From Sulfitobacter litoralis (lineage in GTDB: Bacteria > Pseudomonadota > Alphaproteobacteria > Rhodobacterales > Rhodobacteraceae): a stretch of 64,000 bases of DNA. Shown here in pieces: positions 46,047-54,785 of this stretch. The first letter of the stretch is position 1; each line of letters starts with the position of its first letter. The translations under genes were made by a program, and so were the position numbers. The notes under the pieces were generated by a model. The model had not been told where the DNA came from. It did not search any database and was given only the letters and a program-made list of their open reading frames with translations. The stretch spans positions 124,001 through 188,000 of the forward strand of contig NZ_FNJD01000004.1 in the NCBI RefSeq assembly GCF_900103185.1, given 5' to 3'.

Positions 46047-46136
46047 TGGCGGACAGACAGGGATTCGAACCCTGGAGACGGTCTCCCGCCTACACACTTT
46101 CCAGGCGTGCGCCTTCGACCACTCGGCCACCTGTCC
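46047..46136 (-). tRNA. tRNA-Ser(GGA)
   Basis: On the minus strand the gene starts GGACAGGTGGCCGAGTGG and ends CTGTCC, G, CCA. The anticodon loop CTGGAAA gives anticodon GGA, reading UCU and UCC. A long variable arm and a TTCGAATCC T-loop confirm class II tRNA-Ser; 90 nt with encoded CCA. Confidence 0.93.
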
Positions 46137-46218
46137 ATTGAGGGGGTGTTTAGCGTGACCTGCTGTCAGGGTGCAAGGGGTAAAACGCGCGAATTTCAAC
46201 AAGATTTCAATGCGCCGC

Positions 46219-46938
46219 TCAGCTGTCGAGATGGACGTATATCCGACGGGTGTCGCGCCCCTTTTTCTCAATCTTACCAAGGCGTATCGCGCCGATCTCT
46301 CCGGTTCTGGCGACATGGGTACCGCCACAGGGCTGAAGGTCGATCCAGGCGTTATCCTCGCCGATCTGCACCAACCGCACCTCGGCTGCTGTCGCCGGTG
46401 GGGCGACAGACAATGTCTTGACCAGATCAGGAGCGGCTTGCAGTTCTTCTTGGGTAATCCAATGATCGGTAATCGGTAAATCTTGCCCAATATAAGACAG
46501 CAGCGCGTCTTCTATCGCGTCGCGATCCTCTGGCGCATCGGCTAGATCAAAGTCGATCCGTCCGTGTGTCGCCGAAATCTGCCCGCCGACCACGGGAAAC
46601 GGCACCACCACAGACAGCAAATGCAACAGGCTGTGCACGCGCATATGCCGGTGACGGCGGTCCCAATCCAGCGCTAGCGTCACATGGGTACCCGCCTGTG
46701 GAATAACCGCCGGTTCGGCGGGGACCAGAATAACACTGCCGTCCTGCCCCTTTACCGTGGTGGCAATAGGCATACGTTGCCTGTCCCAGCTCAGCCAACC
46801 ACTGTCGCCGGGTTGCCCGCCGCCAGTGGGGTAAAACAGCGCACGGTCCAGTACGATCCCACCTTCAGGCGTGATAGAGACGACTTTTGCCGCGCTGTCG
46901 CGGGCGTAGGTGTCGGTAAGGTAGATCGGTTGGCTCAA
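46219..46938 (-). CDS. Alanyl-tRNA editing protein (AlaX-like)
   Basis: A 239-residue free-standing editing domain homologous to that of AlaRS. It has FYPTGGGQPGDSGW, the zinc-binding HMRVHSLLHLLS motif, and LQPCGGTHVARTGEIG, the second zinc ligand set. It removes serine or glycine from mischarged tRNA-Ala. Its start overlaps the end of the MscS gene by four bases, making it the last gene of the trgA-trgB-cysK-mscS-alaX run. Confidence 0.92.
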   Translation of the reverse strand: MSQPIYLTDTYARDSAAKVVSITPEGGIVLDRALFYPTGGGQPGDSGWLSWDRQRMPIATTVKGQDGSVILVPAEPAVIPQAGTHVTLALDWDRRHRHMRVHSLLHLLSVVVPFPVVGGQISATHGRIDFDLADAPEDRDAIEDALLSYIGQDLPITDHWITQEELQAAPDLVKTLSVAPPATAAEVRLVQIGEDNAWIDLQPCGGTHVARTGEIGAIRLGKIEKKGRDTRRIYVHLDS

Positions 46939-49289
46939 TTGTCCGCTTCTCCGTCTGGTTTCGGCGCTTTTGGCGCTGGTTCGGGCGCGCGATTGCGGAA
47001 CCAGACATCGCGCTGTGGAAAGGGGACTTCGATTTTTTCTTCGGCAAAGCGGTCGACAATGGCGTGGTTAATATCGCTCTGGACCGACATCATCCAGTTC
47101 ACGTCCCGCAAAAATGCCCGGATCTCAAATTCAAGCGCATCTGCGCCAAAGCTCACCAACAGCACATTCGGCGCGGGGTTTGCCAGCACTAAGGGTTGTG
47201 CTTCAGCGATCTCTCGCAGAACAGTTTCGACCCGACGGGTATCGGTGCCATAAGCCACACCCACCTTTACGATAAGCCGCCCCACAGTATTGCCACGGGT
47301 AAAGTTCGTCACTGTGCCGCTGACCAAATCGGCGTTGGGGACAATAACATCGGTGCGGTCAAAGGTTTCGATCCGCGTCGACCGAACGGAAATGTCGCGC
47401 ACATAGCCCGACTTTCCGCCGACCTCGATCCAGTCGCCTTCCGAGATCGGCCGCTCGATCAGCAAGATGATCCCGGATACAAAGTTGCTGACGATATTTT
47501 GCAGGCCAAAACCGATACCGACCGACAAGGCACCAGCCACAATCGCGAGCGAGCTCAGGTCGATCCCCGCACCGGTGATCGCCGCCAGTGCGGCCAGAAA
47601 AATACCGACATACCCAAGCCCCGACAGCAAGGCGTTCTGCCCACCGATATCAATCTTGGTTTTGGGCAGCACATTGCTGCGCAAGGTGCCTTGCAACAAA
47701 CGCGTCAGCAGATAACCGATGGCGAAAATGATGGTAAACGCCAGCAGGTTCGACGGTGCAATACGGCTTTCTCCGACGGTAAATCCGCGCCCGAATGCGG
47801 CCCAAAGCTCTGTCAGATCGGCGACCCGCGCGCCCCAGACCAGCGCCAGCGCAGGCGCGGCCAGCATCAGCAGGATCAACCCGAAGAGCAACGGCATCAA
47901 GGCTTCGCGGGCAGCCGGTCCCTGCCCTGTTATCGCGCCGTACACATCTGCCGAAAACCGTTGCAACGCCATGACCAGCCCCAACACCGCCAGCGTCGTG
48001 ACATAGGGGCGCAAAATCGCGTCGGACAGGTCTTGGTAGCCAAAGGCGAACAGAACCGGCGCGGCAATCGACACAGCAATCGCCCCCAGCCCTGCGCTGC
48101 GCACGATCCGCGCATGCGTAGAGGCTTTGGTCACGCCATCTGCGTCTGGAGTGTCCTCGTCGGGGTCGCGATAGCCGCGCAAAATCCGGCCAATTTGAAA
48201 CAGCGCGAGGCTGGTCAGCACGGCTAGCGGAAACTGCACGACCGCACGGGTCGCCGTACTGGGGTCACCGAATTCCAACACTGTCAGGGCGACGATCGAT
48301 AAGATGATGACGAGCGTGATGGCATTCACATAAAGCCGCGCCATTTTTCGTTGGGCTGCAGGTAACGGCAGCAACGCCTCCTCCTGCTCGCGGGCGAACA
48401 CGCGTTCAGAAACCCAGCGAAACCCGAATATCATGAGCCCGATGATCGGCAGCAGTTCGACGAGCAAAGAAGATCGCGCGCCTAGAAAACCGCTTTGACG
48501 GGCGGCAATTGACAGCAAAAACAAGCCCGCCAATGGAAAAAGGATGCGCAACAGCGAGACGATGAACCGCCAGATGCCCAGACCACGCGCCTGACGATCG
48601 CGCAACGCATTCACAATCCCCATTGCCCACAGTCGGCCCCGAAAGAGCAGCAGCAGGCCCGCCAAGCCAGCCAATAGTACGGTCGGAAGATTACGTTCCA
48701 ACGTATCCAGTGCGCTGTCGGTGTCTTGTTCTGCACTTTCTTCCCAGAAAGCGGCGAAGGCGTTTTGCACGTCAACCAGTGCGGGGGCCCAATAGGCCGG
48801 GTTTAGGGGTGACGGCGTCGCACGCAGCAGCCGTTCGGTTTGTCGATCACGGATGCGTTTGTCGATCTCGCGGACCAGACCGTCAGCCCGCAGGAACTCT
48901 CGTTCTGCGATCTGGACGGGGGCGAGCAGCGTGTTCAGTTGTTGATTGATATCGGCGCGGGTTTTAGCGACTTCGGGCGCTTCGGGTTCGGCGTTCTCGC
49001 CCTCAGGCACAGGACCCAAAGCGGCAAGCTGGTCGCGCAGTGCGGCGATGCGATCGGCGTTCAAGGTGCGCGCCGCCTCGAATTCAGACCGGTAACCGAC
49101 CACACGCGCGCGCATGCTTTCAAGTTCGGTGGTCGGGGTATCGACCTCTTCCACCGATTGTTCAGCCTTAACGGCGACGCTGTCCCACCGCTCTGCCGTT
49201 TCTTCGACATCGGTCTGCGCGATGGCCGCGGTCGTCAGGCAAAGCGCCAGAAGACCGCCGGCCAGAAGCCCCCTGAGCGTGGCGTTCAT
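46935..49289 (-). CDS. Mechanosensitive ion channel (MscS family, DUF3772 N-terminus)
   Basis: A 784-residue protein. A signal peptide (MNATLRGLLAGGLLALCLTTAAIAQ) leads a periplasmic coiled domain (DUF3772-like, to about 170), then about nine membrane helices and the MscS core: LSVGIGFGLQNIVSNFVSGIILLIERPISEGDWIEVGG, followed by the cytoplasmic beta domain GYVRDISVRSTRIETFDRTDVIVPNADL. The start at 49289 overlaps the cysK stop as ATGA; the open frame beyond it runs inside cysK. It releases solutes at hypo-osmotic shock. Confidence 0.9.
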   Translation of the reverse strand: MNATLRGLLAGGLLALCLTTAAIAQTDVEETAERWDSVAVKAEQSVEEVDTPTTELESMRARVVGYRSEFEAARTLNADRIAALRDQLAALGPVPEGENAEPEAPEVAKTRADINQQLNTLLAPVQIAEREFLRADGLVREIDKRIRDRQTERLLRATPSPLNPAYWAPALVDVQNAFAAFWEESAEQDTDSALDTLERNLPTVLLAGLAGLLLLFRGRLWAMGIVNALRDRQARGLGIWRFIVSLLRILFPLAGLFLLSIAARQSGFLGARSSLLVELLPIIGLMIFGFRWVSERVFAREQEEALLPLPAAQRKMARLYVNAITLVIILSIVALTVLEFGDPSTATRAVVQFPLAVLTSLALFQIGRILRGYRDPDEDTPDADGVTKASTHARIVRSAGLGAIAVSIAAPVLFAFGYQDLSDAILRPYVTTLAVLGLVMALQRFSADVYGAITGQGPAAREALMPLLFGLILLMLAAPALALVWGARVADLTELWAAFGRGFTVGESRIAPSNLLAFTIIFAIGYLLTRLLQGTLRSNVLPKTKIDIGGQNALLSGLGYVGIFLAALAAITGAGIDLSSLAIVAGALSVGIGFGLQNIVSNFVSGIILLIERPISEGDWIEVGGKSGYVRDISVRSTRIETFDRTDVIVPNADLVSGTVTNFTRGNTVGRLIVKVGVAYGTDTRRVETVLREIAEAQPLVLANPAPNVLLVSFGADALEFEIRAFLRDVNWMMSVQSDINHAIVDRFAEEKIEVPFPQRDVWFRNRAPEPAPKAPKPDGEADN

Positions 49290-50320
49290 TGGTCTTCGAA
49301 AACGCCAGGAATGGATTGTGGCGCACGGTCCAGCCAACCTGGTACCGGCAGGTTTTTTTCGCGCAGGAAATCGGGGTTGAACAGTTTCGACTGATAACGC
49401 GTGCCAAAGTCGCACAGGATCGTCACAATGGTATGACCAGGCCCCATATCCTTGGCCAAACGCACGGCGCCCGCCACGTTCACGCCCGACGACGCGCCAA
49501 GGCACAGCCCTTCGTGTTGTAGTAGGTCAAAGACATAGGGCAGCGCCTCGGCGTCCGACACGTTATAGCTGAAATCAGGCGTGAACCCTTCGAGGTTCTT
49601 GGTAATGCGGACCTGACCGATGCCCTCGGCGATCGATCCGCCTTCGGCAACCAGTTCACCTTTGGTGTAATAGTTATGTAGCGCCGCCCCATCGGGATCG
49701 GCAATCGCGATTTTCACGCCCTTGGGCTGCAACGCCATGCCAATACCGGCCAGCGTCCCGCCTGAACCGACCGCACAGCAGAACCCATCGACCTTGCCGC
49801 CGGTCTGTTCCCAGATTTCGGGGCCGGTGGTTTCAATATGCGCCTGACGGTTGGCAACGTTGTCAAACTGGTTGGCCCAGATCACACCCTCGTTTGTGGT
49901 ACGTGCCAGCTCGTTCGCAAGACGTTCAGAATAGCGCACAAAGTTGTTGGGGTTGCGATACGGCGCGGCTGGCACCTGCACCAGCTCGGCACCGGCCAGA
50001 CGCAGCATGTCCTTCTTTTCCTGACTTTGCGTTTCAGGAATGACAATCACGGTTTTGAACCCCATCGACGCGCCGACCAGCGCAAGCCCGATGCCGGTGT
50101 TGCCCGCCGTGCCTTCAACAATCGTGCCGCCGGGTTTCAGCGTGCCCTTGGCGATGGCATCCTGAATGATGAACAGGGCGGCCCGGTCCTTGACCGATTG
50201 GCCGGGGTTCATGAATTCTGCCTTGCCATATATCTCGCAGCCGGTTTCCTCGCTCGCCTTGCGCAGACGGATAAGAGGTGTGTTGCCAATGGCCTGTGCC
50301 AGATCAGATGCGACGTGCAT
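49286..50320 (-). CDS. cysK: Cysteine synthase A
   Basis: A 344-residue PLP enzyme that makes L-cysteine from O-acetylserine and sulfide. Lys44 in MNPGQSVKDRAALF binds PLP, the substrate loop is EGTAGNTGIG, and the phosphate-binding loop is GSGGT. The sequence is of the longer alphaproteobacterial type. In Rhodobacter sphaeroides cysK lies next to trgAB and contributes to tellurite resistance; the same neighbourhood is seen here with trgB 14 bases upstream. Confidence 0.94.
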   Translation of the reverse strand: MHVASDLAQAIGNTPLIRLRKASEETGCEIYGKAEFMNPGQSVKDRAALFIIQDAIAKGTLKPGGTIVEGTAGNTGIGLALVGASMGFKTVIVIPETQSQEKKDMLRLAGAELVQVPAAPYRNPNNFVRYSERLANELARTTNEGVIWANQFDNVANRQAHIETTGPEIWEQTGGKVDGFCCAVGSGGTLAGIGMALQPKGVKIAIADPDGAALHNYYTKGELVAEGGSIAEGIGQVRITKNLEGFTPDFSYNVSDAEALPYVFDLLQHEGLCLGASSGVNVAGAVRLAKDMGPGHTIVTILCDFGTRYQSKLFNPDFLREKNLPVPGWLDRAPQSIPGVFEDQ

Positions 50321-50334
50321 GGAATGCTCCTAAA

Positions 50335-51468
50335 TCAAGTTATATCTGGTGTAGCTGCGGGCGCTTCCAACCTCAAGCGTTCCCGATGCCGCGCGAGCCA
50401 ATACGCGGCAATCACCAGCGGCGCATTGGCAGCTTCAAGCTGGTGCACCATGGTCATCAGCGCATCAAAGCCGATGAGATGGGACCGGATATCTTCGTTT
50501 TCCACCTCAAGCCCGTTCACACCGGTGCTACCATCGGGCAAATCTGCAAGCCCCAGATAGATATAGAAAAATTCGGTAGAATCCCCGGGGGAGGCATAGA
50601 CTTCCGCGATTTTTTCAAGCTTGCGCAGGGTCAGCCCGGCTTCTTCCTGCGCCTCACGATGCGCGGCGTCTTCGGGGCTTTCGCCCGGATCAACGCGGCC
50701 CGCGATGGGTTCAAGCTGCCACTGCGCGCGATCCCCCCGCGCCACCGGCCCCATGCGCAGCTGCTCTACCAGCATCACCCGATCTCGCACCGGATCATAG
50801 GGCAGCACCAACGCGGCGTCGGTCGCGATGAAGACCGCACGCTCCAGCACATCGGTCATCGTGCCATCAAATCGCTCGTGTGAAAGGTGATATTCATTCA
50901 AAGCGAAATAATTGGTATAGGCGCGGTCAATCTGGTCGATCCGCACCTTGCCGTCCAGCGTCCCTGCCCCGTGTTTCGACCCAAGCGCATTCACCTGCGC
51001 CGCCGCCCGTGACCGGATCATCGGGAACATCTGCGCCACGCGGTCGGCGGTGTAGACGCCGAAATAATCCATCACCTCGCGCGCGGCAAAGCAACTGAGC
51101 GCGCCCCATTCCGCCTGCCATTGCGCCAGCGACCACGGTTCGCGCGTGGACCATTGATCTGGCCGCGCAAAATAACCCAAGGCGCTGGCTCCGCTTTCCA
51201 GCCTCACCCCTTTTAGATCGTAGGCAAAGCTGCCCTCGTAGAAATTCAACCGGTCCAGATCGTTTTGACCGAGCCCGCGCAGCAGCAGCCCCTCAGCGCT
51301 TTGACCTGACGCAGGTACGATACAAGGAAAAGGCCCTTCCACCACCGACAAGGCCACGTGATCGGGCAGACGGTCTGCTGAAATATCCAACCGGTCCGAG
51401 GTGCGGCCCAGTACGATTTCAAGCAGGGGCACATGGCGCAGGGATCCATAAAGGAAAAGATCAGTCAT
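50335..51468 (-). CDS. trgB: TrgB: gamma-glutamylcyclotransferase-like plus NUDIX fusion
   Basis: A 377-residue two-domain protein. The N-terminal half begins LFLYGSLRHVPLLEIVLG, an AIG2/GGCT-like fold (residues 3-110). The C-terminal half is a NUDIX domain (from about 190) with the full Nudix box: G-x5-E-x7-REAQEEAG, seen between GRVDPGESPEDAAHR and REAQEEAGL. It resembles ADP-ribose pyrophosphatases of the tellurite-resistance type. It lies between trgA (three bases away) and cysK. Confidence 0.9.
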   Translation of the reverse strand: MTDLFLYGSLRHVPLLEIVLGRTSDRLDISADRLPDHVALSVVEGPFPCIVPASGQSAEGLLLRGLGQNDLDRLNFYEGSFAYDLKGVRLESGASALGYFARPDQWSTREPWSLAQWQAEWGALSCFAAREVMDYFGVYTADRVAQMFPMIRSRAAAQVNALGSKHGAGTLDGKVRIDQIDRAYTNYFALNEYHLSHERFDGTMTDVLERAVFIATDAALVLPYDPVRDRVMLVEQLRMGPVARGDRAQWQLEPIAGRVDPGESPEDAAHREAQEEAGLTLRKLEKIAEVYASPGDSTEFFYIYLGLADLPDGSTGVNGLEVENEDIRSHLIGFDALMTMVHQLEAANAPLVIAAYWLARHRERLRLEAPAATPDIT

Positions 51469-51471
51469 CGC

Positions 51472-51912
51472 TTAAGGGAACCTTCTATCAATGACGTTGG
51501 TCACGATGCCACTAACGGCCCCGCCCAAAAGGACGACCGCGATAATCGGCACCGTCGCGATAATCAGAAAGTATTCTGCCCCGATACCGATCATCCCCAC
51601 GAGCGCATCACCAACCCCGTCGAAACGATGCATCATCGCTTTCTCAATCATCTCGCGCCCACTTTGCACAAACAGCCCCCAGAAGACCAAGACCACCGCG
51701 CCGGTTACGCCGATAGTAATGCCTTCTGATATGCCGCCGCCGACACGCGACCCAACGACCCGCCACCCCACGATAAGACCGAGGGCGATGTTGGTGGGAA
51801 TAAAATACCCGAACTGCGTCGACGTAGGCATCAATGGCATGATCATGCGGGACAGGGCATAGCCCATCAGCGCCAAACAAACGGCAGCGGTCAGACGGGC
51901 GGCGGTCGGCAT
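51472..51912 (-). CDS. trgA: TrgA family membrane protein
   Basis: A 146-residue protein with four hydrophobic segments: AAVCLALMGYALSRMIM, FIPTNIALGLIVGW, ITIGVTGAVVLVFWGLFV and FLIIATVPIIAVVLLGGAVSGIV. In Rhodobacter sphaeroides trgA precedes trgB and both are needed for high tellurite resistance; the order and adjacency are the same here. The biochemical activity is not known. Confidence 0.88.
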   Translation of the reverse strand: MPTAARLTAAVCLALMGYALSRMIMPLMPTSTQFGYFIPTNIALGLIVGWRVVGSRVGGGISEGITIGVTGAVVLVFWGLFVQSGREMIEKAMMHRFDGVGDALVGMIGIGAEYFLIIATVPIIAVVLLGGAVSGIVTNVIDRRFP

Positions 51913-51944
51913 TGGAACATCCTTAGACTACGGGCAATGCGCCC

Positions 51945-53153
51945 CTAGGCTGGGCGTTTCACAGTGATCTGTGTCACATCGCAATTGCCGCTGTCAAAGG
52001 TAGACGCGCATGAGGTCAGATAGAAATCCCACATGCGTTTAAAGCGTTCATCGAACCCCATGCGGGATATCTCTTCCCATTTCTCATTGAAGGTCCGATG
52101 CCAACGCCGCAGAGTCACATCATAGCTTTTCCCGAACTCAATAGACTTTTCAACGGCTAAACCGGCGTTCTCAACCTGTTGCTTTAACACCGTGGGGCTT
52201 GGGAGCATGCCACCCGGAAAGATATATTTCTGAATAAAATCAACGCCTCGCTTGTAAACCTTCCAGCGGCGATCTGGCACAGTGATGATCTGCAGGGTTG
52301 CCTGACATCCAGGTTTAAGACAGTCGTGCAATGTCTTGAAATAAGACGGCCAATACTGTTCGCCGACGGCTTCGAACATTTCTATACTGGCGATACCGTC
52401 ATATTTGCCGCGTTCGTCGCGATAATCTTGAAGCTTAAATTCAACAACGTCTGATAAACCTGCGTTTTCTATCCGTTCTTTGGCGTAGTTAAACTGTTCT
52501 TTACTGATGGTCAGACAGGTTACCTTTAGCCCGCGCTCCTTAGCGGCATATTCTGCAAAACCGCCCCATCCGCAGCCGATCTCCAGCACGTGATCCCCGG
52601 GCACGACCCCCATCTGATCCACCATAGAGGCGTATTTCGCTGTCTGCGCTGACTCCAGAGATTGTTGGACCCCGTCTTCGAAAATTGCGCTGGAATAGGT
52701 CATCGTGTCATCAAGCCACAATTTGTAAAAATCATTACCTAAATCATAGTGATAGCTGATGTTCTTGCGTGCCTGCTTTTTGCTGTTGCGCTGCAACCAG
52801 AAGCGCAGGGATTCAAATTTACGGATCAGCCCCATACCGGGAAAGGAGTCGTAAATGTCCTCATTCGCATGGGCGACGTCCATAAAGGCCTGCAGGTCCG
52901 GCGTGCTCCACCATTCATCGAGGTAGGCGTCGCTAAATCCAAGGTCACCCTCCCTGATAAGGCGGGCGAACAAGTCATTGTTATGGATACGGATTTCAGC
53001 AACCGGGACCGGATTCTGACCAACCGCGCGAAAGCACCGCCCGTCGGGCATGATAAAGTCGACCTGCCCATTTTGCATTTCTTGCGCCATCGCAAAAACA
53101 CGCGAGAAATATCGAGGAAGGGCAGCCTGCCCCTCGGTGCTGGTCAAAATCAT
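51945..53153 (-). CDS. Cyclopropane-fatty-acyl-phospholipid synthase family methyltransferase
   Basis: A 402-residue SAM-dependent enzyme that modifies unsaturated acyl chains in membrane phospholipids. ISYHYDLGNDFYKLWLDDTMTYSSAIF is the family signature, VLEIGCGWGGFAEYAA the SAM-binding glycine loop, and SIEMFEAVGEQYWPSYF the catalytic segment. In R. sphaeroides a cfa-like gene (cfaA) next to phrA is reported to belong to the sigma-E singlet-oxygen response. The photolyase gene lies 77 bases upstream on the same strand, with an inverted repeat between them. Confidence 0.9.
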   Translation of the reverse strand: MILTSTEGQAALPRYFSRVFAMAQEMQNGQVDFIMPDGRCFRAVGQNPVPVAEIRIHNNDLFARLIREGDLGFSDAYLDEWWSTPDLQAFMDVAHANEDIYDSFPGMGLIRKFESLRFWLQRNSKKQARKNISYHYDLGNDFYKLWLDDTMTYSSAIFEDGVQQSLESAQTAKYASMVDQMGVVPGDHVLEIGCGWGGFAEYAAKERGLKVTCLTISKEQFNYAKERIENAGLSDVVEFKLQDYRDERGKYDGIASIEMFEAVGEQYWPSYFKTLHDCLKPGCQATLQIITVPDRRWKVYKRGVDFIQKYIFPGGMLPSPTVLKQQVENAGLAVEKSIEFGKSYDVTLRRWHRTFNEKWEEISRMGFDERFKRMWDFYLTSCASTFDSGNCDVTQITVKRPA

Positions 53154-53203
53154 TCGCTCTCCTGTATGCGCTTGGACGCGTATCTTATTGGTTTATGGGG
53201 GTT

Positions 53204-53220
53204 ACGTGGGTGATCCACGT
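53204..53220 (-). promoter_or_regulatory. Inverted repeat between phr and the cfa-like gene
   Basis: ACGTGG (53204-53209) and CCACGT (53215-53220) are perfect 6-bp arms around GTGAT. The repeat lies in the 77-base gap, 51 bases before the cfa-like start. It could be an operator or mRNA hairpin; no T-tract follows. Confidence 0.35.
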
Positions 53221-53230
53221 TTCATAAGGG

Positions 53231-54652
53231 TTAAAAGTTTCGCCCCTTGTAGGTTTCCAGAGCCCGCTCACGCCCTTCATCCAGCGCAATGATCTTTTCG
53301 GGATAGTCATCCTGCGCTGACAAGGGCCAGCTGCGCGGGATTGCATCGAAAAACGCGAGCGCATCCTTATGCGGATTGGCCCGCCCTTCGGCGATCCAAC
53401 GGCTGGCATAGTCCCTATTCTTATCAAATTTATCAAGCTGTGTCTCGGGGTTGAACACGCGAAAGTAAGGCGAGGCATCCGGCCCCGACCCCGCCGCCCA
53501 TTGCCACCCCATCGCATTGCTCGCGGGATCCCAGTCGATAAGACAATGTTCGAACCATTTTTGGCCGATCCGCCAATGACACATCAAATGTTTCGTCAAA
53601 TAACTGGCCACGATCATGCGGCCCCGGTTGTGCATCCGTCCGGTCACGTACAGCTCGCGCATGGCGGCATCGACAAAAGGCTCGCCCGTGCGCCCTTGTT
53701 TCCAGGCCTTAACCTCGGCACGGCGCTCGTCCTCGTTCCATGGAAAGGAATCCCATTCCTCGCGCCAGTTATCGGTCAACATCCGTGGCGTGTGATACAT
53801 CAGGTGGCACGCGAATTCGCGCCAAACCAGTTCTTTAAGGAAGGTCTCAGCCCCTTGTTTACCATCCTGCAGTGCGCGCTGGCCAGCGTGCCAACATTGG
53901 TGCGGGCTGATCTCGCCGAGAGACAGGTTCTCTGACAGGTTGGATGTACCATCGGTGCCAGGAATATCGCGGGTTTGCTTATATTCGGCCACCCCATGGG
54001 CCATAAAGCCCCCCAACCGCGACTGCGCGGCCTTTTCGCCGAGGCAAACAAAGGGGCGCACCACATCCGCACCACGGTTCATCGCGACCGCCAAGCCCCA
54101 ACCTTCCAGCGCATCGCTTGCGGGCCATTCCTCCGGCGCGCACAACTCAGACGGCGCGGCCAGCGGTGGCTCAACATCGCGGGTTTTGACGTTGTTCCAG
54201 AACGGCGTGTAGACCTTGTAGCAATCGCCTGCCTTGGTCTCTACGCTCCACGGCTCAAACATCACATGTCCGCCAAAGGACTTGGCATCAACGCCTTGGT
54301 CGCACAGGGTTTCTTTGATCTTGCTGTCACGCTGTAAACTCGCCGGATCATACAGCCGCGACCAATAGACAGCTTCCGCGCCTGTTTCCTTGACGAGGGC
54401 CTGCAACACGTCGAGCGCATCGCCTTCGCGCAGTACAAGCTTGCTGGACATCGCGTCAAAACTGTCGGCCAGCGCCCCGAGCCCCAGACCGAGCCGCCAT
54501 TTCGGCGCAGCGCCAAGGGCGTCGACCGTGGTATCCTTGATAAAGACGGGAATAACCGGACGGCCGGACTGCGCAGCAGCGGACAAGGCGGGGTGATCGC
54601 TCAGCCGAAGGTCGCGGCGATACCAAAGAAGAATGGGGCTGTTGTCGGACAT
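53231..54652 (-). CDS. phr: Deoxyribodipyrimidine photolyase
   Basis: A 473-residue FAD-dependent repair enzyme of the cryptochrome/photolyase family. The antenna domain begins ILLWYRRDLRLSDHPAL (residues 6-22). The FAD domain has the GRFGGFMAHGVAEYK-like region, LSLGEISPHQCWHAG, LVWREFACHLMYHTPRM, and FVDAAMRELYVTGRMHNRGRMIVASYLTKHL, which holds the substrate-contacting Trp/Met. It splits UV-induced cyclobutane dimers using blue light. The start at 54652 sets MSDNSPILLWYR; 12 codons upstream are open but not needed. Confidence 0.93.
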   Translation of the reverse strand: MSDNSPILLWYRRDLRLSDHPALSAAAQSGRPVIPVFIKDTTVDALGAAPKWRLGLGLGALADSFDAMSSKLVLREGDALDVLQALVKETGAEAVYWSRLYDPASLQRDSKIKETLCDQGVDAKSFGGHVMFEPWSVETKAGDCYKVYTPFWNNVKTRDVEPPLAAPSELCAPEEWPASDALEGWGLAVAMNRGADVVRPFVCLGEKAAQSRLGGFMAHGVAEYKQTRDIPGTDGTSNLSENLSLGEISPHQCWHAGQRALQDGKQGAETFLKELVWREFACHLMYHTPRMLTDNWREEWDSFPWNEDERRAEVKAWKQGRTGEPFVDAAMRELYVTGRMHNRGRMIVASYLTKHLMCHWRIGQKWFEHCLIDWDPASNAMGWQWAAGSGPDASPYFRVFNPETQLDKFDKNRDYASRWIAEGRANPHKDALAFFDAIPRSWPLSAQDDYPEKIIALDEGRERALETYKGRNF

Positions 54653-54785
54653 ATCAAACTTTGCGTTAAGGTGATGCAAAGCTAGCACGTCCCCCGTAAC
54701 GTCAAGACCATAACAGTCCCTATTAACGCCAAACGGCGACCCACAGGGGCCGCCGCTCGGTAGATTTAACTCAGGTAATGCCGGT

